Source: Neckera pumila
Lineage: Eukaryota > Streptophyta > Bryopsida > Hypnales > Neckeraceae
Assembly: GCA_963969595.1 (NCBI GenBank)
Contig: OZ018408.1
Span: forward strand, 48,609,022 to 48,673,021
Reading direction: 5' to 3'
DNA length: 64,000 bases
The notes under the pieces are model-generated. The model was given only the letters and a program-made list of their open reading frames with translations, was not told the DNA's origin and did no database searches. Position 1 is the stretch's first letter. Every line of letters begins with the position of its first letter. Both the position numbers and the translations under genes were made by a program. Below, piece after piece: positions 25,269-36,839 of this stretch.

Positions 25269-25542
25269 CCCTCAAAGGGGCCGCAAGTTTTGCACCCCCG
25301 AGGTGCAATTAGGGAAATAAAAAATAAAAATAGTTTTTTATTTAAAAATGTTGGGTGCTGACATGGCACTACTGGTGCCACATCAGCACCACATCAAATA
25401 TTTATGTTTTAATATTTTTTAATATTTTTTAATTTTTTTTTTTCCAAAAAAACCATTTTTTAAATAAAAAATTTTATTTTTATCTTTTTGTAATTGCACT
25501 GCAGGGGTGCCAAAAATCAAAAACTCGCAGCCCCTTGTAGGG
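25269..25542. mobile_element. MITE M1 with ~90-bp terminal inverted repeats
   Basis: Left end CCCTCAAAGGGGCCGCAAGT; the right end, reverse complemented, is CCCTACAAGGGGCTGCGAGT. The similarity continues through GCACCCCYGNNGTGCAATTA and an A/T-rich block TTTTTTATTTAAAAA on each side. At the centre is a small palindrome, TGCTGACATGGCACTA with GGTGCCACATCAGCA (about 25356-25390). There is no coding capacity. Superfamily is unassigned because no clean target duplication is visible. Confidence 0.8.
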
Positions 25543-25583
25543 TTTAGAATTCTTGTAATGCTACATACTTCAATTATTTTCAA

Positions 25584-26511
25584 TTAACCCCTAAAGGACC
25601 AAGGTGATTTTCCTACCAAAAAACACTCAAAACTATCATTTCTATTGCAAAGAGAAAATTGTTTTAAAAATTGTTTTTTTTTGCATATCCAACCATAAGA
25701 TCCTATACTTGACTTGTATATGAATATGTGGAAGAAATTTCAGAAACTTTGACCACATAGATTGCAAGATATATGCATTTAAAGTAAAAAAAACAAATTT
25801 TTTACACCTTGCTTGATTAACTTTTTTGGCTTTGAATCTTTTTAGTTCAAATTTTTTGTACTATTGATTTTGATTTTCTACTTATTTATGTTAAGTAGTT
25901 GAGTTGAGAATCTATCAAAAAATTTAGGAAAAAAAGAACTTCATTTTCACTCATTAAAAAATTGTTAAGTAGAGGTGGATTCAAGATTGAAGAAAAAACT
26001 AAATTGTTAATAGCTTTTAGATGGAATTGAATCACAATAATCCCAACGGTGAGATTGTTCTAGCAAGAAAATCTAACCCTACCTAACAAATTTTTTTGAA
26101 AAGTTCTAAAAAATGCATTCAAAAATGAATTCTATAAATTATTTTTTCAAGAAGATGCTTAGATTGCCCAAAAAACTAAGATTGTCCATAACTTTCTCAT
26201 TATTAGTCCAAATTGAATGAAACAAAGCTTCACACGTAGACAAAAATATAATCTTTGAGTGAAAAAATTGAAAAAAAAATTATTTTGACTTTTTATGATT
26301 TTTTTGTATTGCCCACCAAATTCCATTTTTGCTTATTGTGCCATAACTTTTGCTCTTGGGCATCAATTAAAATAAAAATTATATATTCACAAAGCTCTTG
26401 CAAAAATATACAACCTCAAAAAATTCCCGAAAATATTATTAAAAATTGAGACAGTAGGAATCTGCCCAGATCCAAATTGTCCCCCGAGGGGACACGTCCT
26501 TTAGGAGTTAA
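25584..26511 (+). mobile_element. TTAA-flanked element C (928 bp)
   Basis: TTAA at 25584-25587 followed by CCCCTAAAGGACCAAGG; the right end GTCCTTTAGGAGTTAA finishes at 26511. The inside carries the family blocks: an ACACTCAAAACT start, AAATTTCAGAAACTTTGACC, a GATTGTTCTAGCAAG block, GTCCATAACTTTCTCATTAT and CCATAACTTTTGCTCTTGGGC. There is no open frame longer than about 65 codons. Confidence 0.88.
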
Positions 26512-26829
26512 GAAAAAGAACTTCTAGGAGACTACATTGGTGAAGAATGTATATTGAACACTCATAGATAGTCCACAAAGGTCTGAAAAATGACTTGGCA
26601 TAGATTTGTCTCTCGATTTGCCCTCTTCTTCAGATTGTTTTCAAAAAAAAAATTTGTATAATAATTTGAGGGATCCGCAATCTCCAAAAAGGTTTTAATG
26701 CAAAAATAGATATTACGTGGATACTTTATTTTATATAAGTTACAAAAAAGAATACACATTGCACCACTATAAGCAAAAGGATGGAATTGAGTACAATCAA
26801 TTTGTTAATAATTATTGAAATGTTGCTTC

Positions 26830-27318
26830 TAGTGCTAAATGGTCAAATTGGTTGCGTATGATAAGTATGTTGCAAATCTTCAATGCTAATCCATCATGAC
26901 ATTACTAAAAATTTATCTTCTTTAGTCACTAGCAATGATCTCAGAACAAGTTCAGGGTTTTTAGCCAAATGTCCATTTTTGGAAGATTTTTTTGGAGTTT
27001 ACATTGAGGGTAGAAAAAATTAAGTAGAAATTGAGCGAAATTGAGCCAATTTTGGGATCGCTGGTCACTAGTTACTAAAAGGTCAAATTTATTGTGTATG
27101 ATAAGTATGGAGTTTATGTCAAGTTTACAACTCTAATTGGTCATTAACATTACTAAAAAATTGTCCTTTGGGGGCATTCTTTACTAAAAATCTACCCTTT
27201 TAGGTCACTAGTTATTGAATGCTTGTTCTTTTTTGTCATTAGTAACTGAAGTTTATTCTTATTGGTCATTGGTTACTGAAAGTTAGCCCTTTTTGGTCAT
27301 TAGTTACTAAATAGACTC
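26830..27318. repeat. Direct and 30-bp tandem repeats between elements C and D
   Basis: A block of about 100 bases containing GTATGATAAGTATG and ACATTACTAAAAA occurs at ~26830-26930 and ~27068-27170. Then units of about 30 bases built on GGTCATTAGTTACTGAA follow at about 27203, 27233, 27262 and 27292. The repeats look like a local expansion of one degenerate motif. Confidence 0.65.
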
Positions 27319-27958
27319 CTTATGTCATATAAATTTCCTAAAGATCTTAGATTTCACATATAAAGGAAAATGTAGCAAAGTACTAAGGTTTCCCACTACC
27401 AAGCATTAGGTGAGGACTTCAAACCCATGACTTGCACTTAATACCATCTTCTCTCTTGTAGCCCTTGTGTCAATCCTAACCAAATACATGTTGAACACAT
27501 TCATGGTGACATTTGCTAAATCTCTAAGAGCTATGTATCATTCTATACAACTAGCTGCAACTTTTTTTTTGCCTCTCAAATTCTAAACATGTCAATTGTC
27601 AAAAAGTGCGTTGAATTTGAACCTACAGCAATAATTCTTGTTCGTCATACTTACCATCAATTCTTTTCTTACATGGCAAAAAAAATTTTAGCTATAGCCC
27701 TACATGGATTGCCATTCATGTAGTCTTATTCCTTTATTTTAGAGTGTGCCATGGCAAGTGAGTAAGGTCATACTTATTGCCTATGTTTTAGAAAAAAATA
27801 ATCACCAAAAGAAGCACAACCCTCATTTTGCCATTGGTAGCTTTGAGGATCTTGACACAAAAAGAAAGACTATTTTCTCAAGTCATGGTAGCCTTTGTGG
27901 TAGATCTAGGTAGATCTATGAAATGTATATGAAACATGGCATATCTTAAATTGGATTC

Positions 27959-28888
27959 TTAACCCCTAAAGGACCATTTGTCCCCTCGACAGACAAATCC
28001 GGTCTGGGCAGGTTCCTACTGTCTCAATTTTTAGTGATTTTTTTGGGATATTTTGAGGTTGTATATTTTTGCAAGAGCTTTGTGAATATATAATTTTTAT
28101 TTTAATTGATGCCCGGGAGCAAAAGTTATGGCACAATAAGCAAAATTGGAGTTTGGCGGGCAGCCCCCCAAAAAACACAGAAAGTCAAAATAATTTTTTT
28201 TTCAAATTTTTTTCTCAAAGATTATATTTTTGTCTACATGTGAAGATTTTTTCATTCAATTTGGACTAATAATGAGAAAGTTATGGACAATCTTAGTTTT
28301 TCGGGCAATCTAAGCATCTTCTTGAAAAAGTAACTTGTAGAATTCGTTTTTCAATGCAATTTTTAGAATTTTTCAAAAAACTCTGATAGACTAGGTTAGA
28401 TTTTCTTGCAAGAACAATCTCACCGTTGAAATTATTGTGATTCAATTCCATCTGAAAGCTATTAATAATTTAGTTTTTTCTTCAATTTTGAACCCACTTC
28501 TACTTCACAATTTTTTAATGAGTGAAAATTAAGTGCTTTTTATTCTAAATTTTTTTAAGAGATTTTCAACTCAACTACTTAACATAAATAAGTAGAAAAT
28601 CAAAGTCTATAATGCAAAAAATTTCAACTAAAAAGACTCAAAGCCAAAAAATCTAGTCAAGCAAGGTGCAAAAAAACTTGTTTTCTTCACTTTAAATGCA
28701 TATATCTTGCAATCTACATGGTCAAAGTTTTTGAAATTTCTTCCACATATTTATATACTAGTCAAGTACGAGATCTTATGGTTGGACATGCGAGAAAAAA
28801 AATTTTAAAACAATTTTCTCTTTGCAATAGAAATGATAGTTTTGAGTGGTTTTTGATAGGAAAATCACCTTGGTCCTTTAGGGGTTAA
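27959..28888 (-). mobile_element. TTAA-flanked element D (930 bp), inverted relative to C
   Basis: TTAACCCCTAAAGGACC at 27959 and GGTCCTTTAGGGGTTAA ending 28888 are a perfect 17-base inverted pair including TTAA. The interior is the reverse complement of element C over nearly the whole length (for instance TGTCCCCTCGACAGAC, GATGCCCGGGAGCAAAAGTT and GAGTGGTTTTTGATAGGAAA). Elements C and D are head-on neighbours 1.45 kb apart. Confidence 0.9.
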
Positions 28889-28894
28889 GGAAGA

Positions 28895-30400
28895 ATACTC
28901 TTGAATATGATAATGACATAAGAATATTTATAAAAAGAAAGATTTGGAGGTTGTATAATCTATCTAATTCAAATTTCTACTCAATATAGAAAAATATAGC
29001 AAAAAATAGAACAAAGAACTAAAAAAAATTAGAAAAATCTTTATTCAACAATAATATTCTTTGAAATGTTTAATTTTAGTGCCTTGGCATAAAATTTAGG
29101 AATCTACTAAAAATTCACATATTGATTTTTAGAAGAAAAAAAAAGTATTGTCATTTTACAATTTTGGTTGCTTGGATTGAAGATTATCACAATATATTCC
29201 ACCAACCATCTCACATCCCATTTCAAAGGTAAAAACTTTAAGTGGCTCTAAAAGTGTGGTAGAATAAAGTTCCACCTTTGAGAACTTAGCTAAGATCTCG
29301 TCTATAATTCAAAGAATTATTGAAGATCCTAAAATAGTACAATTATTATAATCATGTATAGTATAATCAAGTACAATTTGCTACTACCTCAATATCTCAA
29401 TTCTAGAATATTTAGATTTCCAATTCTCTTCACTAAATTGCTGCTACACATCTCAAGCCATCCCTATTAATGTTACAGTTCCAAGTGTTGAAGACATTCC
29501 TTAACCACAAAAAATAGTATTAGTCATCTAATTGTATACAATAATATCTTGGTATAGCCACTTAATCATGCAACCTATCTTCAAAATCTCTTTGGCCAAA
29601 TTCTCCTTCAAAAGAAACAATTCCTAATCCCAGAGATAGGAACCGCAATTCTTACAATTCCGTAAAATTAAAATCATAATCCAGAATTGTAACAAAAAGA
29701 CAAACTTTGCATTTGATACCACATTTAATACCCTGCAACAACCTTGCTTGATATTCATGTGAGACTAATACCATGTGAGATCAATAAAATTTAGTTCCAT
29801 TTGGCAGAAAATACATAGTCTCAAAATTAAACAATGTTGCATATTTTATCAACATTTACATAGTGATACCTACATGTCAAAATAGTCACTATAGTACCCA
29901 GATCAACATAAAAGTGTTGAAGTTTTGTTGATAAGGAAGCCAATTTCTAGTAATGTAGTGTTTAAATCATGCTTTCAAAGCTCTTTGGTAAGCCATTTAA
30001 AACTATCTGGGTTAGGGCCGGGTCTTGTCTAGGATGCCTCTTTCATACTGGCTAAATTATTTTTTAACTCTTGTGCTCTTTTAAAATAGTCTTCTACTAA
30101 TCCTCCTTCATTGAGTCTTAAGGACTCTAATTGACCTTTAAGCATTAAGATTTAAGACTAGTCGCATGACTGGTGAGCGGATTTAAATGCAGCTGAAGCA
30201 AGTGCTGGGTTTGTGTAGACTGTGATGGTGTCTACAAAGTCATCATTTACCGAAAGGATCGTTGTAAATATTGCATTGGCTTTCACCAGTTCTAGTTGAA
30301 CTTTCATAACGCTTCTACCATTTAATAGAATAAGAATTTTTTTGTAACTGAAGCTTTCTTCTGTGATTATCCATCAGTTTTCCCATCAAAGTATAGCTCT
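28895..30400. other. AT-rich spacer, no gene recognised
   Basis: Between TTAA elements D and E. No open frame of note, no inverted-end element that I could delimit, and no splice-consistent coding segments. Confidence 0.4.
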
Positions 30401-30405
30401 CATCT

Positions 30406-31327
30406 TTAACCCCTAAAGTTCCAAAGTCCCTTGGGGGACATTTGGGATTTCAGGCAGGCTTGTGTGACCTGAAATTATGGCCTAATTTTTTGAAACTTTT
30501 TTTGAAGATAGGAATCACATCATCTGTCTAAAAATATAAGTTTTTTTCAATCGGTGCTCGGGAGCAAACATTATGCCACCCAAAGTAAACAAAACAACTC
30601 ACCAGGCAAGAAAAAAAAATGTAAAAAATTGTATTTTCTTATAAAAAAATTCTTCACAAAGATCATGTTTTTGTCTACATTTGAGGCTTTAATTCATTCT
30701 ATTTGGACTCAAAATGAAAAAGCTATAGACAATCTTGTTTTTTGGACAATCTCAGCATCTTTTTCAAAAAACAATTTATAGAATTCATTTTTGAATGCAA
30801 TTTTCAAAAAAATTCAAATTCTTTTTTTGAAAAGGTTGAATTTGTTTGCAAGAACAATCCCATCATTGGAATTATGGTGTTTTAATTCCACCTAAGAGCT
30901 ATTAATGATTTAGTGTTCCATTCAATTTTGGACCTACATCTACTTAACATTTTTTTTATATGTGAAAGTCAAGTTTTGACATTCTGAAAAAAATTCCCGA
31001 CTCTCAACTAAACTTTCCAACATCAAAAATTTTAACCCAATGGTGTGTAGTGCAAAAAAAATCTAAAAATGGCTGTCAAAGTCATTTGAAATTGCAAGCC
31101 ACAATTCAAAAAAACATCTTTTTCTAATTCCAAATGCTAATATCTCCCAATCCGTACAATCAAACTTCATAAAATTTTTACCACATGATCTAAGACAAGT
31201 GAAGTACAAGATGTTACAATTTGATTCTAAAAAAAAAGTATTTTTTGGTTTCTTACGTGATCGCAACAGAAATGGCAGTTTTTAGTGGTTTCGGAGCCAA
31301 AAAATGTCTTGGGCCTTTATAGGTTAA
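30406..31327 (-). mobile_element. TTAA-flanked element E (922 bp)
   Basis: Left TTAACCCCTAAAGTTCCAAAG at 30406; right GGGCCTTTATAGGTTAA ending at 31327. Family blocks are present in the orientation of D: GGTGCTCGGGAGCAAACATTATG, TTTTTGTCTACATTTGA, AATGGCAGTTTTTAGTGGTTT. It is more diverged than B, C and D, suggesting an older insertion. Confidence 0.8.
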
Positions 31328-31926
31328 GCTCCATACGTAGGAGTTTCCTATTCCACTAAGTTTGTTGGTTTCCCCAACAGACACATGCTTGTTGACACTC
31401 ATTGTATTTTTTCTAAATTTTGTCCCTTCAATTTTTCAGTATTAACAATATCTAATCCTTTGCTTTTTCTTCCTTGTCTTTAGTAGCAGTGCTTTCCTCA
31501 TGCAAAGCTATCTAGACTCTTGAATGGTGTACATAATCTAGTTCTAATCCTTTCAATTGCATCTCTAATCTATTACAACTGTTTATAGTCTATTCTGAGG
31601 TCATGATACTATTGTACTATTGTTCTAATTTGTTGCTATAAATGCTCAATACATTGCTCTGATACCATGTCACAATATAAGCATAAGAAAAACATACGGA
31701 ATCGGTGAATTGCTAAGGCTCATCAAAGAGCAGTTGTATTGCAAAAGATTAAAAGAGTACAGAACTCATAGAAGAATTTATAACCAAAAGAATAGCAATT
31801 GATGAAGAAAACAATGAAATAACAAAAGTAGAAATACAGTGGATAAACTAAAGAGAGCGTCGTTTTGTCAACAATGTCCGCTTACTATGGTTATGAATTT
31901 AGAGGATTATTTGCTTGCTCAAAGTC

Positions 31927-32108
31927 CACTACAAGAAAACTTGTGTACAAATTGACATGCCCTAATTGACTAAAATGTCCAAAGTGACAAAATTTTGTCC
32001 AAAAATTGTCCAAAAATTGTCCAAATTGACAGAAAATGACAAAATAATGTCCAAATTGACAAAAAATTGACAAAAATATGTCTGAATTGACGCTACTCTC
32101 TTGTAGTG
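31927..32108. mobile_element. Miniature CACTA (En/Spm-like) element, 182 bp
   Basis: Starts CACTACAAGAAAAC and ends with CTCTCTTGTAGTG, whose reverse complement is CACTACAAGAGAG. The first nine bases are an exact inverted pair and the 5' end equals the classic plant CACTA terminus. The interior is a series of subterminal-type motifs, TTGTCCAAAAATTGTCC and AAATTGACA, in both orientations, as expected for transposase-binding sites. There is no coding capacity. The flanking triplets (GTC and GTA) are close to but not an exact 3-bp target duplication. Confidence 0.85.
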
Positions 32109-32219
32109 GTAGTCGCTGAGCATCGGAGTATGCTAGGGTTTTGTCGTATAGAGCGCTTGGCTTTTATTGACTTTTTTAAATTGGCTTCGTATAATCAACT
32201 GCATTGATTAATTTTCAAG

Positions 32220-32237
32220 TTATATATATATATATAT
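32220..32237. repeat. (TA)n microsatellite
   Basis: About nine uninterrupted TA units in AT-rich intergenic sequence. Confidence 0.85.
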
Positions 32238-32734
32238 TCTAGAAGTAGTCAAATATTTAGAATTAAATCAATTGGAGACTTACAGTTGCAATTAAAGCAT
32301 ATAGATCCGTAAAAAGATTGTACTCGTAGATCCTCCTCCTTTCTAAGGCATTCTTCTTGCCATGCAAGCGGTATGAAATTTAGAATAAAGAATTAATGGA
32401 ATATCTAACAAAATTATTGCCCTTTTTGATGTATGATGAAGTTTTGATTTTTTATTTCTTAGCAGGTTTAGCTGCGCACTTCATGTATCAATCATGATAT
32501 TGGTGCGTCTCTTTGGATTTAGGAACTGGTGCTAGGACCAAGTAGCCAAGTCCTTGTTACTCACAACGGATTACCATTGTTACGTCCGTTTAACCGAGAA
32601 CGTATTGTGCGGAGCAAATCCTGATGAAAATTTTTGGAGACGCATGGAGGAATTGATGAGCTTACAGAACAGGACCTATGGATTAGTTGGGGTTTATTGG
32701 CTATTGTTGATATATCGGATGAATAAAAATCACC

Positions 32735-33020
32735 AGATCATCACAAAGTTCAGATTCTACGATTTGTCAACAGTTATCAAGTGGTTATTGTTGTTTCATA
32801 CATTTGCACGTTAATTACAATTTGTCACATCATTACGATGCATTACTTCGCATCAATATGATGCAGTAGCAAGTAATTCATTGTAACGATGCGGTAACAA
32901 TGCAAAGTAATGCATTCTAATGATGCGATAAATTGTAATTAACATGCAAATCCATGAAACAATGATTACCACATGATAATTTTTGGCAAACCGTAGGGTT
33001 TAAACTTTGTAATGATGTCC
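32735..33020. mobile_element. Fold-back MITE, ~285 bp
   Basis: Left ATCATCACAAAGTTCAGA and right CTTTGTAATGAT are an inverted pair. Further matching inverted blocks run inward: TACGRTTTGYCAA, TTATCAWGTGGT, TTGTTTCAT, TTTGCAYGTTAATTACAATT and CATCATTA with ATGCATTACTT. The arms run about 130 bases each to a small loop. A plus-strand open frame (32554-32814, 86 codons, no recognised domain) runs into the left arm, so its tail is repeat-derived. Confidence 0.75.
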
Positions 33021-33374
33021 CAGACGGGTGGACACATTGGATAGTTTGGATGGACTGGATGGACAATGTGATTGCTTTAAAATATTCACATGGGACGGGT
33101 CAAAGTTATTGAACGCCCTGGACAAATAGGTGAATTGTTTAGTTAGGACAGACGGTCCATCTAATGGGATAATTGTGTTACTGGCAGTGTATGTACAAAT
33201 CTTAGATGACAAAGAGGCCCTTCTGATCAAGCTCTCTATACTTATCCCATTGTTTTATGTTCCAGATTAGGCGTCTTCTAGTCTTCCATGATGACGCTTT
33301 TGAGGAAATAGTGCAGATCTTCTACGAGACGTGGGATCAAGTGGGTGTGAGCTCCCAATTCGTCACTGGGGACT

Positions 33375-33560
33375 CATAATTTTCTTTTTTTTGAAACTTT
33401 GCAATTTAAGTTATAAAAAGATACAAAAAGACTAAAAAAGAATGAAAGAAAAAATTAGGGTTGTTACATACCAATGTAGCATTTGGTCAATAATAGGATT
33501 TTATCCCTAAAAGATCCCTAAATCTCGCTTGTAAATAGATTAGAACCTAGGAAATAGCAA
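33375..33560 (-). repeat. Dispersed repeat R1, copy 2 (inverted)
   Basis: Reverse complement of the 2355-2545 repeat: AATTGCAAAGTTTCAAAAAAAAG, TTTTTGTATCTTTTTAT, TGTAACAACCCTAATTTTT and GAGATTTAGGGATCTTTTAGG in that order on the minus strand. Confidence 0.6.
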
Positions 33561-33659
33561 AAATTCAAAGGTTTCAGAGTTTTTTTTATCCAAAATAGCC
33601 TAAAATATCGTGCATGTAACTTTACCTGGTTAAAAGTGGTAAGAGGAAGTCTAGATAGG

Positions 33660-33985
33660 TCCTTAGCTAGACATCCCCAAAGAGGTTTTAGTTTCTTCAT
33701 CTCATCGCCGCAATAGTAGAAACTCCAAACATTATAGGGAATTTGGGAGTGTTGGGAGACTGCAAGTTCCTGTGCGTTCCCAAATTGCGGGAACGCAGTT
33801 GCAGCAATTGGCTGACGTGGCACAGCGACTGCCACGTCATTTTAGAAAAAAAAAATTGCTTAAAATGATATTTTGATAAAAAAAATAAAAAAATAAAAAA
33901 TTTCTTGAAAAAAAAAAATTCTGACATGCCCGTATCGCCGTTCACTAAATTTGGGCAGATTGGAGAACGGGCCTGAAATGGTCTT
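33660..33985. repeat. Repeat with central ACGT palindrome
   Basis: A GC-richer segment between AT-rich DNA holds the perfect inverted pair TGACGTGGCA (33813-33822) and TGCCACGTCA (33830-33839), next to TTCCCAAATTGCGGGAA (about 33778-33794). The same centre type, TGACATGGCA with TGCCACATCA, lies at the middle of MITE M1. Poly-A blocks flank it. The outer ends could not be matched, so the element is not delimited. Confidence 0.5.
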
Positions 33986-34612
33986 CCAAGATCCCTGAAT
34001 CCCCTCTAATGTGTTAGCCTACAAGTCTTCCTTGCTATAAGTCAAGTTTAAATGACATTGAGACCACACACAAATTGACACAATGGACTAAACTAGGAAA
34101 TAGAATGGTAATTTAAAAGGTGGTTGTGACTCATTCTCTTATTGTTTGAGTTTTCAAATTCAATTACGGCTTGTAAAAAAATAAATTTTATTGCATTTGG
34201 ATATATATAAGTTGAATGAAATCACCTCACACTACTTGGATGAATATGCATGAGTGACACCTAATTAGTGTGAGCAAAAAATCATAAGAATGATGGATGA
34301 AGGTAGAAGGAAGTGAATGCAAATGGATGGAAGTAGATGAGAGTAGTATTAATTGGATGGTAGTTGGACAACAATCAAACTATTTGAAATAGACAGTATC
34401 AAAATATTTGAGAGCAAACTATACTGATTTTAGCAAACATACATATTGGTGAATATACAAATTTGCATAATTCCAAAATTTATGCAATTTAGTATTATTA
34501 TTATTACATCTGATAAAATCAATAATGCACAAAAAATCAAATTACAATGCTATTGAGAAAATAAGAAAAAATTCATATATGACCAACATTGTGCTTCCAA
34601 CTTCAACGGTAC

Positions 34613-34852
34613 TAGTATGTGAGCCCAAAAATGCGAGCTTGTGAGCATTGAGCCTATAATATAGGTACTTATAGTACAAATACCACATATTATAGAAGGT
34701 GTATGTATCATAAACACCTATAATATGGGTGTTTGTAACATATATATCCTATAATCATAGATGGTTTCTATAGTATATACACCTATAATATAGGTGTGTA
34801 GTAAAACAAGCTCATGGGCTCACACTCCTATGCTCACATAATAGTAACCCTC
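34613..34852. mobile_element. Fold-back element with nested palindromes
   Basis: Left TATGTGAGCCCAAAAATGCGAGCTT and right AAGCTCATGGGCTCACACTC..GCTCACATAATA are an inverted pair. Inside are short palindromes, AAACACCTATAATATGGGTGTTT (~34709-34731) and ACACCTATAATATAGGTGT (~34780-34798), and further TATAGTA repeats. No coding capacity. Confidence 0.6.
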
Positions 34853-34859
34853 AATCTAT

Positions 34860-36830
34860 CATAGTCTTCATGTTAAGATATTTTCATTCAAAAATTCATT
34901 CAAATTCAAGTGTGCAATTGATCTCCACCTTTGCAAAAGAGTAATTGTCAAGGTCATATTTTCTAGTGACTAGGAAATAAATGTAGCATGTCTAAAGTAT
35001 GGCAATAACCTATACAAGCCTTCTTGTTGATTGGTTGTTGATATGTATAATTCATATGCCATGTCAACACCAATTACAAAAAAAAAAAAAAAATCCTGAG
35101 GTAACCTTTGATTGCTTAGTAGTAGATAGTATCCACACATATCTAGTGAAAAGTAAATAGTTTGATAAGAGGATCGTATAGTCTGAATTAAACATTGGTC
35201 ATACAAAAACTTGAATACTCAATTACGGTCATTCAATATGCAATAGATTTTGTATAGTTGCTTCAAAAATAATCCAAAATGTTGGTTAATTATAACATTG
35301 ACGTAACTTCCACTTTTTGTAGTTACTATATATGCCATGATCAATATAGTGCACAATAAAAAAAAATCTCAATTAGAAAAAAAACCAGGCCTTCGGTGGG
35401 CTGCTCCAGATTGACATGCCAAGCTATTTCAAGCTTGGCCTATCAATCTAAAAAAGTCCTCTAGTGAGCAGTCAGCTTGGTTGACTTCTTGGCAAAATAG
35501 TTAGATTTTGTACTATTTTCTTTCTTTTAAATATTTGTTTTAAGATTAAATTTATTTTTATTTTACTTTATTTTTTAAAAAAATTAACTCATAAAACTAG
35601 GTTCTTGCACCATTATCACTGCAGTTTCAGCTGTGCGGAAATAGGGAAAAAAGAATTTTCAACCCCAAAAAATAAAATTTCAGGGTACTTCAGAGGGCTA
35701 TGGAGCAGCCCTATGGAGCCCAAAAAATTCTCTAATGATTTTATTACTTTTTTTGGATACCTTTGGACTTGGGGGACACCTGTTAACATACACAAAGGAC
35801 GTAAGGTAGGAGGTCCATAAATGGACCATCTAAAGGCTAGAATTGAATGTTGGGGATGTAAAAATTCTTGAAATATTTTTTAGTAAATTTTTATTGAAAG
35901 ACAAGTGATTTGACATCTATCCTAAGTTGTTTCATATTCTTTGGAGTTTTGTGGAATTATCTATAAAATTTTGAAGTTGAGATGGCATAGGGCTCTAAAA
36001 CGGCTCACCTCTTAAAATGTACATTGTCTGTACATTGTTGAAGTTTTCAAGAGCGGATTCCCATTCTTTTCGAGTCCCGCCAATAATCTACATCAATGTC
36101 AGCCTTAATTATCTATCTAGCTCCATCAATTATCTAAATTATGCCAACCTATCTTATAAAACCCGGCACTGCAATATTGTCAATACTGGCGACACTGATA
36201 GCTTTCTCAACTTATCTAGGATAGCCTCAGCCGGGTCAAAGCCCACTTTCTTTGCTTTGCAAATGAAAATTTTTGGTGGACATAATGTGTTTTCTGAAAA
36301 TGAGGGCGGAAGATGGAAGACACGTAGTGGGGTGCAAAGAAACAAATGCAAAGCGCTTTCTTGCGTAGTAACGATTGTACTAGTACAACAAAGAAACAAA
36401 GATCCCCAAAAGTCATTTTTTTCTTTTTGCTATGCTCATGAAAATTGAAGCAAAGAGTGGAGCTTAAAAAGGACAACACTTAAGGGTATCTAGAGCACTT
36501 GAAGCGCACTGCACAAAGATGTCCAAGAGCATCCAATTACGAGCATTTGCTATGAAAAAACAACATGCACAAATAGTGTACATTTAAGGAGGTGGTCAAT
36601 TTTAGAGCCTGAGCGCTTTTAGAACCTCCTACCTTATTGCAATTTTCATATGGGTATGCACACTCCAAGGTAAACTAGACCATCATGGACACTTCTAAAT
36701 GCCCCACTATAGTCTTGCATTCAACCTATGTAAAGCCATCAATAAATGAAATTTTGGCCACCATTGGAGTGATGTAGTAGCCACAATGAATTTTGGAAGA
36801 TATAGTGTCCACATTAGGAATTTCTTACTA
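34860..36830. other. AT-rich intergenic DNA; one anonymous ORF
   Basis: The longest frame is 36017-36448 (plus, 143 codons from ATG). It has no recognised domain, no conserved neighbours and is overlapped by an 87-codon frame on the other strand. A poly-A/T-bordered GC-richer patch lies at 35385-35480. I see no supported gene. Confidence 0.35.
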
Positions 36831-36839
36831 ATTAATGTA

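Noticed and set aside
36017..36448. 143-codon open frame
   Set aside because: No recognisable domain, low-complexity composition, a competing 87-codon frame on the other strand, and no splice or neighbour support; chance frame is more likely.
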